Shown here: one piece after another, positions 1 to 9,149 of the stretch
How the letters are laid out: every line of letters begins with the position of its first letter
How positions within the stretch are numbered: the first letter of the stretch is position 1
NCBI GenBank assembly: GCA_910585065.1
Contig: CAJUCG010000139.1
Coordinates: forward strand, 1-9,149
Direction of reading: 5' to 3'
Source of the DNA: an uncultured Lachnospiraceae bacterium
GTDB taxonomy: Bacteria; Bacillota; Clostridia; Lachnospirales; Lachnospiraceae
DNA length: 9,149 nt
Program-made: the position numbers and the translations under genes
The notes under the pieces: generated by a model
Seen by the model: only the letters and a program-made list of their open reading frames with translations
Database searches by the model: none
Told to the model about the DNA's origin: nothing

Positions 1-3000
1 AAAACAGGACATCTCTTTCTGGGATGGTTTGCAAAAAATGGAGAAAAAGAAATACAAGTAACCGAAACAACCTGCTATACTCCGTCACTTGGCACCGTGT
101 TTTATGCCAAGTGGGAAGGAATTCGGCTGAATCTTACCTTACAGCCTCTCACAGAGGATGGGGAAAAACAGGTATTGGAAGTTACTTACGGAGAGCCCTA
201 TCCCCCGCTGCCAGAACTTAAAAAGGAACACTATGATTTTTCTGGCTGGTTTACCAAAATTTCTGGTGGGGAGAAAGTCGAAACCGACACCATAGTAAAA
301 CTTAAAACCGACACTACACTGTATGCCCGCTGGGTAGGAAAAAAATATATCGTAAATTTTAATGCCAGTGGAGGAATGGTCTCCCAAGACAGCATTTCCG
401 TTACCTACGGAACGACTTACGGAACGCTGCCAACACCGACAAAAACCGGCTACCGCTTTGACGGCTGGTATAATGAAACTGGGGATAAGGCGGAAAAAAT
501 AACAAAAAGTGATATGGTATCCCTAACTAAAGATGCGGTATTCTATGCACATTGGACACCAAAAAAACCGGAGATCACATTTCATGCAAATGGCGGGACA
601 ATGTATTTTCACGGCACGCAGGGAAATCTTTGCACTGTGCCATATGATTATGACTCACCGTATGGGGAACTGCCAGCACCAAAACAGGAAGGATACACAT
701 TTGAAGGCTGGTTTACCGAAAAGACCGGAGGGGAACAGGTATTTCCCTCTACTTTGATGCGCTTTTCCTCCTCGTCCGACCTGTATGCACATTGGATCGG
801 GAATAAATACCTTGTCACGCTAAACGCACAGGGAGGCACTTTAGGTCAAAAAACTTACAGTGTTACCTTCGGGGAAAAATATGGGGATTTGCCAACACCG
901 ACAAAACAAAATTATACTTTTACTGGCTGGAAACTTGGCGAAGAGTTTGGCGGCACCAGCATAACCTCCGCCACCAGCGTAAAAACCGCACAGAATCACA
1001 CTCTGTATGCCAATTATCGGGGAAATGCAGTCAAACTCTTATATGATAATAACGGGGGAACAGAAGGTTCATCAAGTTCAAAAACCGTTTATTACGGGGA
1101 GGCAGCAGGAACACTGCGCACACCAAGCCGCAGCGGTTATGAATTCTTAGGATGGTTTGCAGATGGCGAACTGATCACTAAAGATACAATTATTACTCTG
1201 ACCGCAGATACAACAATCCGCGCGGAGTGGCAAAAGAAAGGATATACCGTTACCTTTGATGCAAACGGCGGTGTGTGCGGCACCGATATGCGGGTCTATT
1301 CCTACGGGGAAGTCTATGGTCCGCTCCCCGTACCGGTAAGAGCGGGATATACCTTTTTAGGATGGTTTACTTCAGCGACTTCAGGGACGCAGAAAAAAGA
1401 TACGGATACCGTGAAATTGAGTACCAATATCCGTTTGTATGCACATTGGGAAGGAAAACCTGTCACAGTGACCTTTGATCTGAACGGGGGAACAGCAACT
1501 ACACAGAGCAAAGAAGTAACCTATGGCTCTATCTATGGGACGCTTCCGACACCAAAACGCACGGGCTTTACCTTTGCCGGATGGTTTACCCAAAAACAGT
1601 ATGGATACAAAGTCACATCAAGCAGTCATGTGGAGGTCGAAGAGGATCATATCCTATATGCCTGCTGGAAACAGGAAACATTTACAATCACATTTGAGGC
1701 AAGCGGCGGAACGGTTGCCTACCGCTATATTGGGATCCCCGTGGGAACAGGATATTCTTCCTTTCCGACCCCGACAAAACAGGGGTATGTTTTCGACGGG
1801 TGGTACACGTCAAGCACATCCGGAACAAAGATTACTTATCTGACCGAGACGGACACTCTGTACGCGCACTGGAAACCGAATACCTACAGGGTAGACTTTA
1901 ATAGCTGCGGCGGGACAAATTGCGGGAGTATCACGGTAGCTTATACAAAAACTTACGGGACACTGCCAACCCCAACTAAGCCGGGACTTAACTTTGCGGG
2001 ATGGTATACCGAGCCAGTCGGCGGGACAAAGGTTAGTGCCAGCACTTCAATGAAAAAGGCGTATGACCATACTCTGTACGCGCACTGGAATGGGATTACC
2101 TCAACACTTAGCTATGACGCAAATGGCGGGAGCAGTGTTACCAAGACTAAATCCATCACCTCCGGAGAAGCCTATGGAACACTTGCATCAACAAGTTGGA
2201 CGGGTCATAAATTTATGGGCTGGTATACCACAAAAGATGGCGGAACACAGATTACGGCGGAGAGCATTGTAACTGTAACACAGGATCAAAAGCTCTATGC
2301 GCATTGGGAGACACTTCGCCCAACCATCCGTTTTAACGCGAGCGGCGGCGGTATTATCACAACTGACAAAACAGTTGAAATCTTTGAAGCGGAGTATATT
2401 TACGGGCAAAAATATAACTCGTTTCCAAAAGTTTCCAGGATAGGTTATCGCTTTATCGGCTGGTTTACTGGACAGACAAGCGGCACACAGGTAACGGAAG
2501 AAACAGTATGCGAAGTTACCACGTCGGATACCTTCTATGCGCACTGGGAAGGTGTGCAAAATACGGTTCAATTTAATGCAAATGGCGGGGTGCTTAACGC
2601 ATCCCCAATTACGGTAGTCTATGGGGAAGTTTATGGAACACTGCCAACTCCAAGCCGTTTTGGCTATACATTTTCAGGCTGGTTTACCGAAAAAGAAGCG
2701 GGGGAAAAGATCACATCGAGCAGCAAAGCGGAAATTCTCTCCCCGCAGACACTCTATGCACAGTGGGAGAAAAAGACCTATAAGGTTACCCTTGATGGAA
2801 ACGGCGGTTCCTCTGTGATAATGGGTTCGGACGGTCAGCCGTCCACTGTATCAACAAGAACACTATCCACAACCTACGGCGGCACCTATGGGGGATCGGA
2901 GGGAAAATTTCCTCTTTTTACAAGAACCGGCTATGAATTCTTAGGGTTCTTTACCGAGGAAATCGGAGGAAGTGAAATTACGGCGCAGAGCAGTTTTATG

Positions 3001-6000
3001 TGGGGGGAAAATCAAACGATCTATGCGCACTGGATACCAAAAACCATTGTGGTTTCCTTTTATGAAGATGGCGGAAGTCCAATTGGAGAAGTAAAGAGAA
3101 TTGCCTATCAGACTGCATATGGTACACTGCCCGTCCCTGCAAAAGAAGGATATATTTTTAATGGCTGGACAACAAGCAAAGGCGGCACAAATATAGTGAC
3201 TGCGGATACTATAATGAAAAAGACTGACGGACATACGCTGTATGCGGACTGGACGGCAAAGGAATATACCCTGACCTTTGACTCTGCGGGCGGGGAACCA
3301 TCAAGTTCTGTAAAAACTGTCGCGATGGGAGCAAGTGTTGGCACATTGCCGAGAGTGACAAAGGAGGGCGAAAAGCTCTCCGGCTGGTACACAAAACCTG
3401 CGGGCGGTATTTTGATAAAAACCAGCACAAAATTAAATGTTCCGGGGGATAAACGCTATTACGCACACTGGGCTAAAACGGAGATTGAAGTAAAGCTTCT
3501 CTCTGGCGGAAAAACCCTCGCGCTAAAAACACTGTTAAAGGGTGACTGCTACGGCGAACTTCCTGCGGCAGAAAAGGAAGGATACGATTTTACCGGCTGG
3601 TACACAAAATCAACCGGAGGAAATGAAATAACCTCAACTGATCGCTACAATGAGTCGGAAGATCTGTCCTTATATGCGCAGTTTAAAGCAAAAACACCAA
3701 CTCTCCTATTCTATGCAAATGGTGGAAATTTGGCACAGGCTTCAAAAGTTGTCACTTACAAAGAAGCCTATGGAGAACTGCCTACGCCAACCTTAGCAAA
3801 TTATGTATTTGCTGGATGGTATACTGATCCGAAGGGCGGCACAAAAATCACGGAGATAACAAAGGTTTCGTTTACTGATACCATGACCTGTTATGCACGC
3901 TTTAATCCAGCTTCCCTTTCTGTTACCTTTGATCTGGGCGAGGGAAGTGTTGCTGTTGATACAAAAAATCTCACCTATGAAAAACCATATGGGGAACTTC
4001 CGGCACCAACCAGGGACGGATATCTTTTTATGGGATGGTTTACTCAGGCGGACGGCGGAGAACTTGTGCAGGAATCCACAATAGTAAAAAATCCTGAATC
4101 ACACACTCTCTATGCACACTGGGATAAGGTGCGGATGCGGCTTATCTTTGATGCGGGAAACGGAAACTGCACTGTCAAAGAAAAATCACTTGCAGCGGGG
4201 GAAGCCTACGGACAACTTCCGGCTGCCACACGCACCGGGTATCACTTTACCGGCTGGTACACTGATGCGCTAGAAGGAGAACAAGTTGGGGAGGATACCC
4301 TTTTTGAAGGGGAGAAAGATATTACTGTATACGCGCACTGGGAGGCGGAACATTATATTGTCACCTTCCATCCGATGGGGGGAACTTGCAGCGAAGAACA
4401 AAGAGAAGTTGTCTTTGGTGAACCGTATGGAAAACTGCCAACAGCAGAATACGAAGGATTTCATTTTATTGACTGGTATTTAGAGATCGAGGGGCAAAAT
4501 CGGATCACCGCAGAAAGCAAAGTGGAAACTGCAAGTGATCATACTCTTTATGCGTATTACTTAAAAGAGGAGAAAAATATCAACGCTCCAATGCGTGCAT
4601 TTCACTTTGGCGAACCGGGGGTAAATCCAATTACGGGAAATGTTTCCTTTTCTGCGACGGATATGGTAATTGCCATTCCGGGTATTCAGTACGAGATCAC
4701 GCGCACCTACAACTCGCAGAACGATGCGGACTCCATTCTCGGACGCGGCTGGAGTTTTGGGTTTGACGCGAAATGTGAGGTGTACTCGGATGGGGTGATT
4801 GCCTCATTCCCGGACGGCAGTTCGGACACCTTCTGGAAACAGGCGGATGGAAGTTATCTGAGCAAATACAGCAGAAGAACAGCCACATGGGATAAGGATG
4901 ACCTCTTTGTCGTTGTGGAGCCAAACCAGGATCGCTACTATTTTAAGCGGGATGGAAAACTTGCCCATATTGAAGATCACTATGGAAATCGGACAGAAGT
5001 TTCTTATACGAACGGAAAGATTTCGGAGCTGGTGGACGCGGCAGGACGCAGCTACAAACTCACTGTCAATTCCGATGGAAAACTTACAAAACTAACCGAT
5101 CCGATGGGACATGAAGTCATTTATGCCTATAACGAAAAGGGATACCTGGCAGCAGTTACCAATGTTTTAGGCGGAACAACAACATATACTTACGATGAGG
5201 AAGGTTATCTTACACAGATCCTTGATCCAGAAGGATACCAAGTACAGTCCTTTGACTATCACGGAAGCGGAAAAACCGTAAGTGGCATGGCGGATATCCG
5301 CCCGGCAATGTTTTCCGCGCCGCAGAAAATGACGATGGGAAGTCTAAGCGGAAAAACAAATAGCGCGGATGCGAAAAAAGAAACAAAGGAAATATCAAAA
5401 GATCAGATCGCAGCCGGGCAAACAGCGGCTGGAATGGTATCTGAGAAAACAGCCGGAAACGCACAGGATACCGTAGAAAACAATCCGCCGAAAACCACGG
5501 ATATCCAGGTAACAACCTGCATCGATGCCTACGGCGGGATCAAGACCTACGCCTACGATCCGGACAAAAAACAGACCCTGGTAACTTCGGCGGACGGCAG
5601 GAAATGGACTTACTGGTACAATAGTGATATGTACCTGACCGCCGTAAAAAATCCGGACGGCAGCATGGAAAAAACGGAGTACGCTCCACAGAAAGAGGGC
5701 TTCCACTACGCGGATGTTATATCTACAACGGATGAGTACGGAAGCAAGACCTCCTATACTTTGGATGAAAATGGAAATATTACCCAGATCACATATGCGG
5801 ACGGCAGCACCCAGAAAATGTGGTACGATGCATGGAATAACTGCGTAATTGAATGCAGCCAAACCAATGTCTATACCTATCATGTCTACGATGATAAAGG
5901 CATTTCCCTGCTTAAAAACGTGCGCAGAATGGACGGCACCGCCATCGCAGGCGTGACGGAGAAAAATCTGAATGAAAAACTAAAAGACATTACTTTCGCT

Positions 6001-9000
6001 GACCCGGACTATATTGTTGAAGAGTACCGCTACTATACGGACAAAGAAGCAGAAGAAAAATTCCACTCCAAACTGCGCGGTCTGCTTGCGGAAACAACAA
6101 ATCCGGAAGGGGAAAAACAGCTCTACTCCTACGACGCTTACGGCAATGCCACAGCGGTCACGGACGCAGCGGGAAATACCTATACCTACACCTATGACCC
6201 ATTGGGACACCGACTCTCCGAAACCACCGCGAGGGGGGATGTTTATAGCTGGGAGTATTTGCCGAATGGATATGTGACGAGGGAGCATTATCCGGACGGC
6301 GGCACGGCGGTTTCGCTCTATGATAAGTCCGGTCATCTCCTACAGACTGTAAAGCCGGAACAATATGAACCGGATAAAGATGCAAACGGAACCTATACCG
6401 GCACGGGAGGAACTTTCTACGATTACAGTGTGAACGGGCGGCTTTTATCCACAACGGATGCACTTGGAGATGTAACAAATTATACCTATGACGCAAGCGG
6501 AAATGTTATTGAAGAATATCATTATGGTGCGGAAGTGATTTCCTTTGCCTATGATGAAAGAGATCGTATTGTAAGCCAGTGCTATCAGGAAACTGCATCC
6601 GCCGCGCCCCATGTTTTTGAAGAGTATGATTATGAGACACTGAAAAATGGCGAGCGCAAAGTAACCGCAAGGCGTTATCTGGACATCGACGAAGCGATCA
6701 CCCAGGTCACAATCTATGATGCGATGGGTCGTCAAAGGGAAGTCTATCTCCTTGTGGATGGCAAAAAGACCATGTGCAAGGAATATACCTATTATCCGGA
6801 TGGCGCGCTTCATACAATGACAGAAAACGGAGTAACTACCACCTGGCAGTATGATGTGCAGGGCAATATAATTTCCTGCGAAGAGCCATTCCAGAAGGAA
6901 AATGAAGTTGTTTCCTATCTTCGCACAGAAAACCGCTATGACCGCGCAGGAAGACTTATTGAAGCAAATGTGAGCGAACTGGGGGAAACGACAAAAGCCA
7001 CCACTTACTATCACTATGAAAACGGGCGGCTTGTGGAAGAGATCTCCCCTGCGGGCATTCATACTTACTATACCTATGATGCAGATGACAATGTGATCCG
7101 CACACAGATAGGGGACGGAACCGTGCAGGAGAACACTGCACAGATCACCGAAGCCACACATGATTTTCGCGGAAATCTGCTGACGGAAACGGTATGGGTA
7201 AGGGAGGAAGACCTTGTGGACTCTTCTGCTTTGCCAACGCAAGGATTCTTACAGGCACAGGAAACTGGGGCGAAAATCGCACAGAACGCAGGAAAAAATT
7301 TACAAAACCAACCAGAAACCGAAGGGCTCTGCCCTCTTACCACCACCTGGGAATATGACTTAGGCGGCAGACTAACCAAGGAAATCACCCCGGATGGTGT
7401 GATCACACTCCACTCCTACGATGCTGCCGGAAATGAACTGGTTACAGAGATCAAAACATCGGAGGAAATACTTGTCACCAGAACGAAAAAGGAATATAAT
7501 ATTCGTGGGGAAATGATTGTGGAAACCGACGCGCTCGGCGCAGTCACAAAATACATCTATGACCATCGCGGAAACCTGATTCAGACGGAGGACGCACTCG
7601 GCGGAATTTCGCTGTTTACCTACAATTACAATAATCAGAAAACCGCAGAAGTCTCCCCGGCAAACTACCGCCTTGGCAAAAAGCTAAGGGAGATGGCACG
7701 CACAGAGTACACTTACGATGCTGCCGGACGGATGCTTACCCAGACGGACTATGAGTTTGATGAAAGCAAGATTCATTCCGTTGACTGGTCTCAGGGATTC
7801 CACTCAAGAGTAAGTGCAGCCTATACTTACGACAATGCAGGAAATACCACGCAGATCCGCGATGCGGAAGGCAAGGGAGCCATCTATACCTACCATCCAA
7901 ACGGTCTTGTTGCAACCTCAAAAACTGCGGCAGAACAGGCAAAAATGGAGGGGATCGCACTCTCCTACTCCTATGATATCTTCGGAAACACGGTGGGACT
8001 GCGTGCCGGGGAATACGAACACCGCTACAGCTATGACCCGGAGGGGCGGCTGCTTTCGGAGTCGGATAATTACGGTACAATAAAGACCTGCACCTACGAT
8101 GCACTGGGCAGACTGCAAACAGAAACCGATGGAGTCGGGGCAGCCACTTATTACGCCTACAATGCCCTGGGTGAGATCTCCTGGCAGAAACTTCCAGGGG
8201 ATGAAACGGTACCGGAACTGGAAATCTTTTACAAGTACGACCGTGCGGGAAGACTTGCCGAGCGCGAAGACAGTTTGGGAGTTCGTACCACCTACACTTA
8301 TGATCCTCTTGGCAACCTGCTTACTCAAACCACTTACGATGCAGAAACCGAAGAATCGCTTACCGTAAGTTATACCTATGATGCTCTTGGCAACTGCACT
8401 TCGATAACGGATGTTTCTGGTACTTACACGGAATACCACTATGATGCACTGGGGAGAAAAATTTCGGAATCCCTCTATATCGCCGGGAAAAATGCAGAGC
8501 CAAAAACCACTGCGTGGGAGTATGATGCGGATGGACACAATACCTTAACCCGCGATTTCCTCGGCAATGAAACCCGGACGGAATACGATTCCTTAGGGCG
8601 GGTAAAAGCACAGTATGACGCGTTTAATTATCCAGTTTTGACCTATCAGTATAACAACTGCGACCGTCAGATCTCTTCCACGGATGCCTTAGGAAATAAA
8701 ACCACTTACGCCTATGACGGGGACGGAAATGTAATTACAGCCACTGCACCGGATGGAGCAATCACAAGATATACTTATGATTATGCCGGAAATCAGATCT
8801 CAAAAACCGATCCAAAAGGAAATCAAACCCGCTATGTATATGATGGCAGAAACCGCCTGATCTCCGTAGTCAATGCACTTGGGGAGACATACACTTACCG
8901 CTATGACAATGCCGATCGTCAGACCGAACAGATCGATCCCGCAGGAAAAGGGATTCTCTACACCTACAACGCACGCGGGGATCTCGCTGCCCGAAGCTAT

Positions 9001-9149
9001 CTTGGCGAGGAGGTACAGGAAACCTACCATTATACAGCAAAGGGAAATCTTTCCGAAAAGACCAGCCGAAACGGTGTTGTCACAGCTTATACCTATGATG
9101 GATTTGGACGGCTTCTCACCGAAAGCGCGGGGACAGATCGGAAAACTTA
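1..9149 (+). CDS. Giant InlB B-repeat / RHS (YD) repeat surface protein, internal fragment (partial at both ends)
   Basis: Frame 1 is open from the first to the last base: 3049 codons, no stop, and neither terminus visible. The visible part alone is on the order of 330 kDa. Domain order is 21 InlB B-type (Flg_new-like) repeats at residues 1-1520, a linker and DUF6531-like RHS N-terminal domain at about 1521-1660, then YD/RHS repeats from about 1661 to the edge. No membrane segment, signal peptide, LPXTG motif or enzyme motif is visible; those would sit outside the window. Known relatives of each part are extracellular: B repeats act as spacer or adhesive modules in Listeria internalins, and YD repeats build the shells of RHS and WapA-type polymorphic toxins. 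I infer a secreted, cell-surface protein with an elongated stalk and an RHS body. A toxin role is plausible but unproven because the C-terminus is missing. The unbroken frame argues against a pseudogene. Confidence 0.97.
2767..3033 (+). repeat. Oversized, variant B-type repeat unit (89 residues)
   Basis: This unit, the 14th visible, is 89 residues against the usual 73. The extra length falls between the NGG strand and the GY-EF motif (residues about 939-970) and is rich in Ser, Thr and Gly, including MGSDGQPSTVSTRT and TYGGTYGGSEG. The usual YG-LP-P step is replaced by GGSEGKFPLF. The near-invariant GW[FY] is changed to GFF at residues 982-984, so a core Trp is replaced by Phe. The unit still ends in the standard IYAHW. 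It may be a flexible point in the stalk or a specialised module. Confidence 0.8.
3472..4560 (+). repeat. Last five B-type repeats, with eroded signature residues
   Basis: These five units keep the overall pattern and length (71, 73, 73, 73, 73 residues) but depart from the consensus at signature sites. The closing YAHW is YAQF, YARF and YAYY in the first, second and fifth. The NGG turn is GEG and GNG in the third and fourth. The GW[FY] motif is DWY in the fifth. They directly precede the RHS part of the protein. Isolated changes occur earlier too, such as YANY ending at base 1017 and RAEW ending at 1230, but they are denser here. Confidence 0.75.
4561..4980 (+). other. Linker plus RHS N-terminal domain (DUF6531-like), within the giant CDS
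   Basis: After a short charged linker (LKEEKN, residues 1521-1526) the sequence carries the signature order of the domain that opens many RHS proteins: GEPGVNPITGNV (to residue 1548), a strand ending IPGIQYEITRTYNS (to 1572), then GRGWSFGFD (1581-1589). A beta-rich stretch follows with FPDGS at 1603-1607 and YYFKRDGKL at 1647-1655, leading directly into the first YGNRTEVSY repeat. In RHS proteins this domain marks the start of the YD-repeat shell, so this is the junction between stalk and body. There is no frame change or odd sequence at the boundary. Confidence 0.9.
4981..5262 (+). repeat. RHS/YD repeat block A
   Basis: About four to five RHS-type repeats of roughly 20-32 residues, within residues 1661-1754: YGNRTEVSYTNGKI, AGRSYKLTVNSDGKL, HEVIYAYNEKGYL, TTTYTYDEEGYL and a final VQSFDYHG. 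Each shows the aromatic-x-aromatic-D/N turn followed by G-x-L and a DP-G or DA-G step. Early copies are more degenerate than those near the right edge. The block stops abruptly at a low-complexity insert. Confidence 0.87.
5263..5490 (+). other. Low-complexity insert interrupting the YD repeats (first)
   Basis: Residues about 1755-1830 carry no YD motif. They are rich in Ala, Lys, Thr, Ser, Gly, Gln and Met, for example SAPQKMTMGSLSGK, DAKKETKEISK, AAGQTAAGMVSEK and ending ENNPP. Aromatic residues almost vanish, unlike the flanks, which have one every few residues. The reading frame is intact and YD repeats resume with IKTYAYDPD. It is best read as a disordered loop projecting from the RHS shell. 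No domain was recognised. Confidence 0.75.
5491..7200 (+). repeat. RHS/YD repeat block B
   Basis: Residues 1831-2400 hold roughly 18 YD-type repeats. Clear ones include KTYAYDPD, KTSYTLDENGNI, LYSYDAYGNA, YTYTYDPLGHRL, TNYTYDASGNV, VTIYDAMGRQ, ENRYDRAGRLI, TYYHYENGRL and TYYTYDADDNVI. Connectors such as TDAAGNT and TDALGDV, and PDG steps, recur between them. YD repeats are known to form a spiralling beta-sheet cocoon in RHS and Tc-toxin proteins. Repeat spacing is irregular, and a charged segment interrupts the block around residues 1974-2033. Confidence 0.9.
5920..6099 (+). other. Charged, probably helical segment within YD block B
   Basis: Residues about 1974-2033 lack YD motifs and are rich in Lys and Glu, for example VTEKNLNEKLKDI and YTDKEAEEKFHSKLRGLLAE. 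The pattern suggests short helices or a surface loop rather than a beta repeat. YD repeats resume at LYSYDAYGN. A similar but weaker stretch lies near bases 6590-6700 (ETLKNGERKVTARRYLDID). No catalytic motif is recognised. Confidence 0.55.
7201..7335 (+). other. Low-complexity insert interrupting the YD repeats (second)
   Basis: Residues about 2401-2445 carry no YD motif and are rich in Gln, Ala, Asn and Glu: REEDLVDSSALPTQGF, LQAQETGAKIAQNAGKN and LQNQPETEG. The frame is intact and a canonical repeat (TTTWEYDLGGRL) follows at once. Composition and position resemble the first insert, so it is likely another flexible loop on the RHS shell. Confidence 0.72.
7336..9149 (+). repeat. RHS/YD repeat block C, continuing past the window edge
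   Basis: Residues 2446-3049 hold about 25 YD-type repeats, and the copies become the most regular in the protein from about base 8020 on: HRYSYDPEGRLL, KTCTYDALGRL, TTYTYDPLGNLL, VSYTYDALGNC, TEYHYDALGRK, TTYAYDGDGNVI, TRYTYDYAGNQI, TRYVYDGRNRLI and lastly TAYTYDGFGRLL. Connectors such as TDALGNK and TDPKGNQ follow the usual RHS pattern. The window ends in mid-repeat. The conserved RHS core, the proline-containing cleavage region and any variable C-terminal domain have not been reached. Confidence 0.92.

Larger units (their letters stand above)
1..4560 (+). repeat. Tandem array of 21 InlB B-type (Listeria-Bacteroides, Flg_new-like) repeats
   Basis: Each unit has a beta strand ending in a TF-ANGGT-like motif, a VTYGE-YG-LP-P segment, a GY-F-GWF/GWY motif, a GG-K-T segment, and ends at LYAHW. 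Taking that last residue as the boundary, units end at bases 114 (partial first unit), 333, 555, 795, 1017, 1230, 1449, 1668, 1872, 2088, 2307, 2547, 2766, 3033, 3252, 3471, 3684, 3903, 4122, 4341 and 4560. Eleven of the 20 complete units are exactly 73 residues; the rest are 68-89. The InlB B repeat is known to adopt a small beta-grasp-like fold, so a chain of them should form a long stalk. The first unit is cut by the window edge, so the array probably continues upstream. Units differ widely from each other in protein and DNA sequence. Confidence 0.93.

Noticed and set aside
330..350. Runs of seven A (also near base 561) as possible programmed frameshift or slippage sites
   Set aside because: The zero frame continues through both runs with clean repeat motifs on each side, so no frameshift is needed or indicated.
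1523..1843. Plus-strand open frame in another phase within the B repeats
   Set aside because: It is a shifted reading of the repeats. The recurrent GLPK and similar words come from the repeated YG-LP-P codons, not from an independent protein.
4540..4640. Possible assembly misjoin between the InlB B array and the RHS part
   Set aside because: The frame, codon style and domain boundary are continuous, and the RHS N-terminal domain begins at its natural start. A misjoin cannot be fully excluded without reads but nothing in the sequence suggests it.
5395..5883. 162-codon open frame on the minus strand
   Set aside because: It spans the low-complexity insert and YD repeats of the sense gene. No family was recognised and the sense frame is clearly coding.
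6445..7242. 265-codon open frame on the minus strand
   Set aside because: It lies wholly antisense to clear YD repeats. Its translation is rich in Ile, Phe, Cys and Val with no recognisable domain. Antisense openness is expected from the biased, repeated Tyr/Asp/Gly codons of the sense strand.
7918..8538. 206-codon open frame on the minus strand
   Set aside because: It is also antisense to canonical YD repeats. Its recurring motifs (such as IIGV and RIISVG) are reverse-strand readings of TYD and GN repeats, with no start context or family resemblance.
1..9149. Promoters, ribosome binding sites, terminators, tRNAs, CRISPR arrays or insertion sequences
   Set aside because: The window is coding throughout. 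AT-rich or G-rich purine patches such as ggagg and aaggag-like strings occur inside codons of the repeats and do not precede any credible gene start.

Overview
The whole 9149-base window lies inside one giant protein-coding gene on the + strand. Reading from base 1, the frame stays open for 3049 consecutive codons with no stop, and it runs off both ends. Neither the start codon nor the stop codon is visible. I saw no intergenic DNA, promoter, RNA gene, mobile element or second gene. By family resemblance the product is a very large secreted or surface protein that joins two repeat systems: a long stalk of InlB B-type (Listeria-Bacteroides, Flg_new-like) repeats, followed by an RHS/YD-repeat body.

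Layout: (1) Bases 1-4560 (window residues 1-1520) hold 21 tandem InlB B-type units, the first cut by the window edge. The typical unit is 73 residues (219 bases), with the order beta strand / NGG / YG-LP-P / GY-F-GW[FY] / LYAHW. (2) Bases 4561-4980 are a short linker and an RHS N-terminal domain of the DUF6531 type, with PITGNV, RTYNS and GRGW motifs. (3) Bases 4981-9149 are YD/RHS repeats, about 45-48 by eye, broken by two low-complexity Ala/Gln/Lys/Thr-rich inserts (about 5263-5490 and 7201-7335) and one charged segment (about 5920-6099). YD repeats are still running at the right edge. The RHS core and any C-terminal effector would therefore lie downstream.

Host: moderate GC, an abundance of AAA, GAA and GGA codons, and the combination of B-type repeats with YD repeats suggest a Gram-positive anaerobe of the Clostridia, perhaps Lachnospiraceae-like. 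This is an inference from style, not a taxonomic match. The parts suggest an extended stalk presenting an RHS shell, which in characterised relatives wraps a C-terminal toxin. Whether this protein is a toxin, an adhesin or both cannot be decided here because its C-terminus is outside the window.
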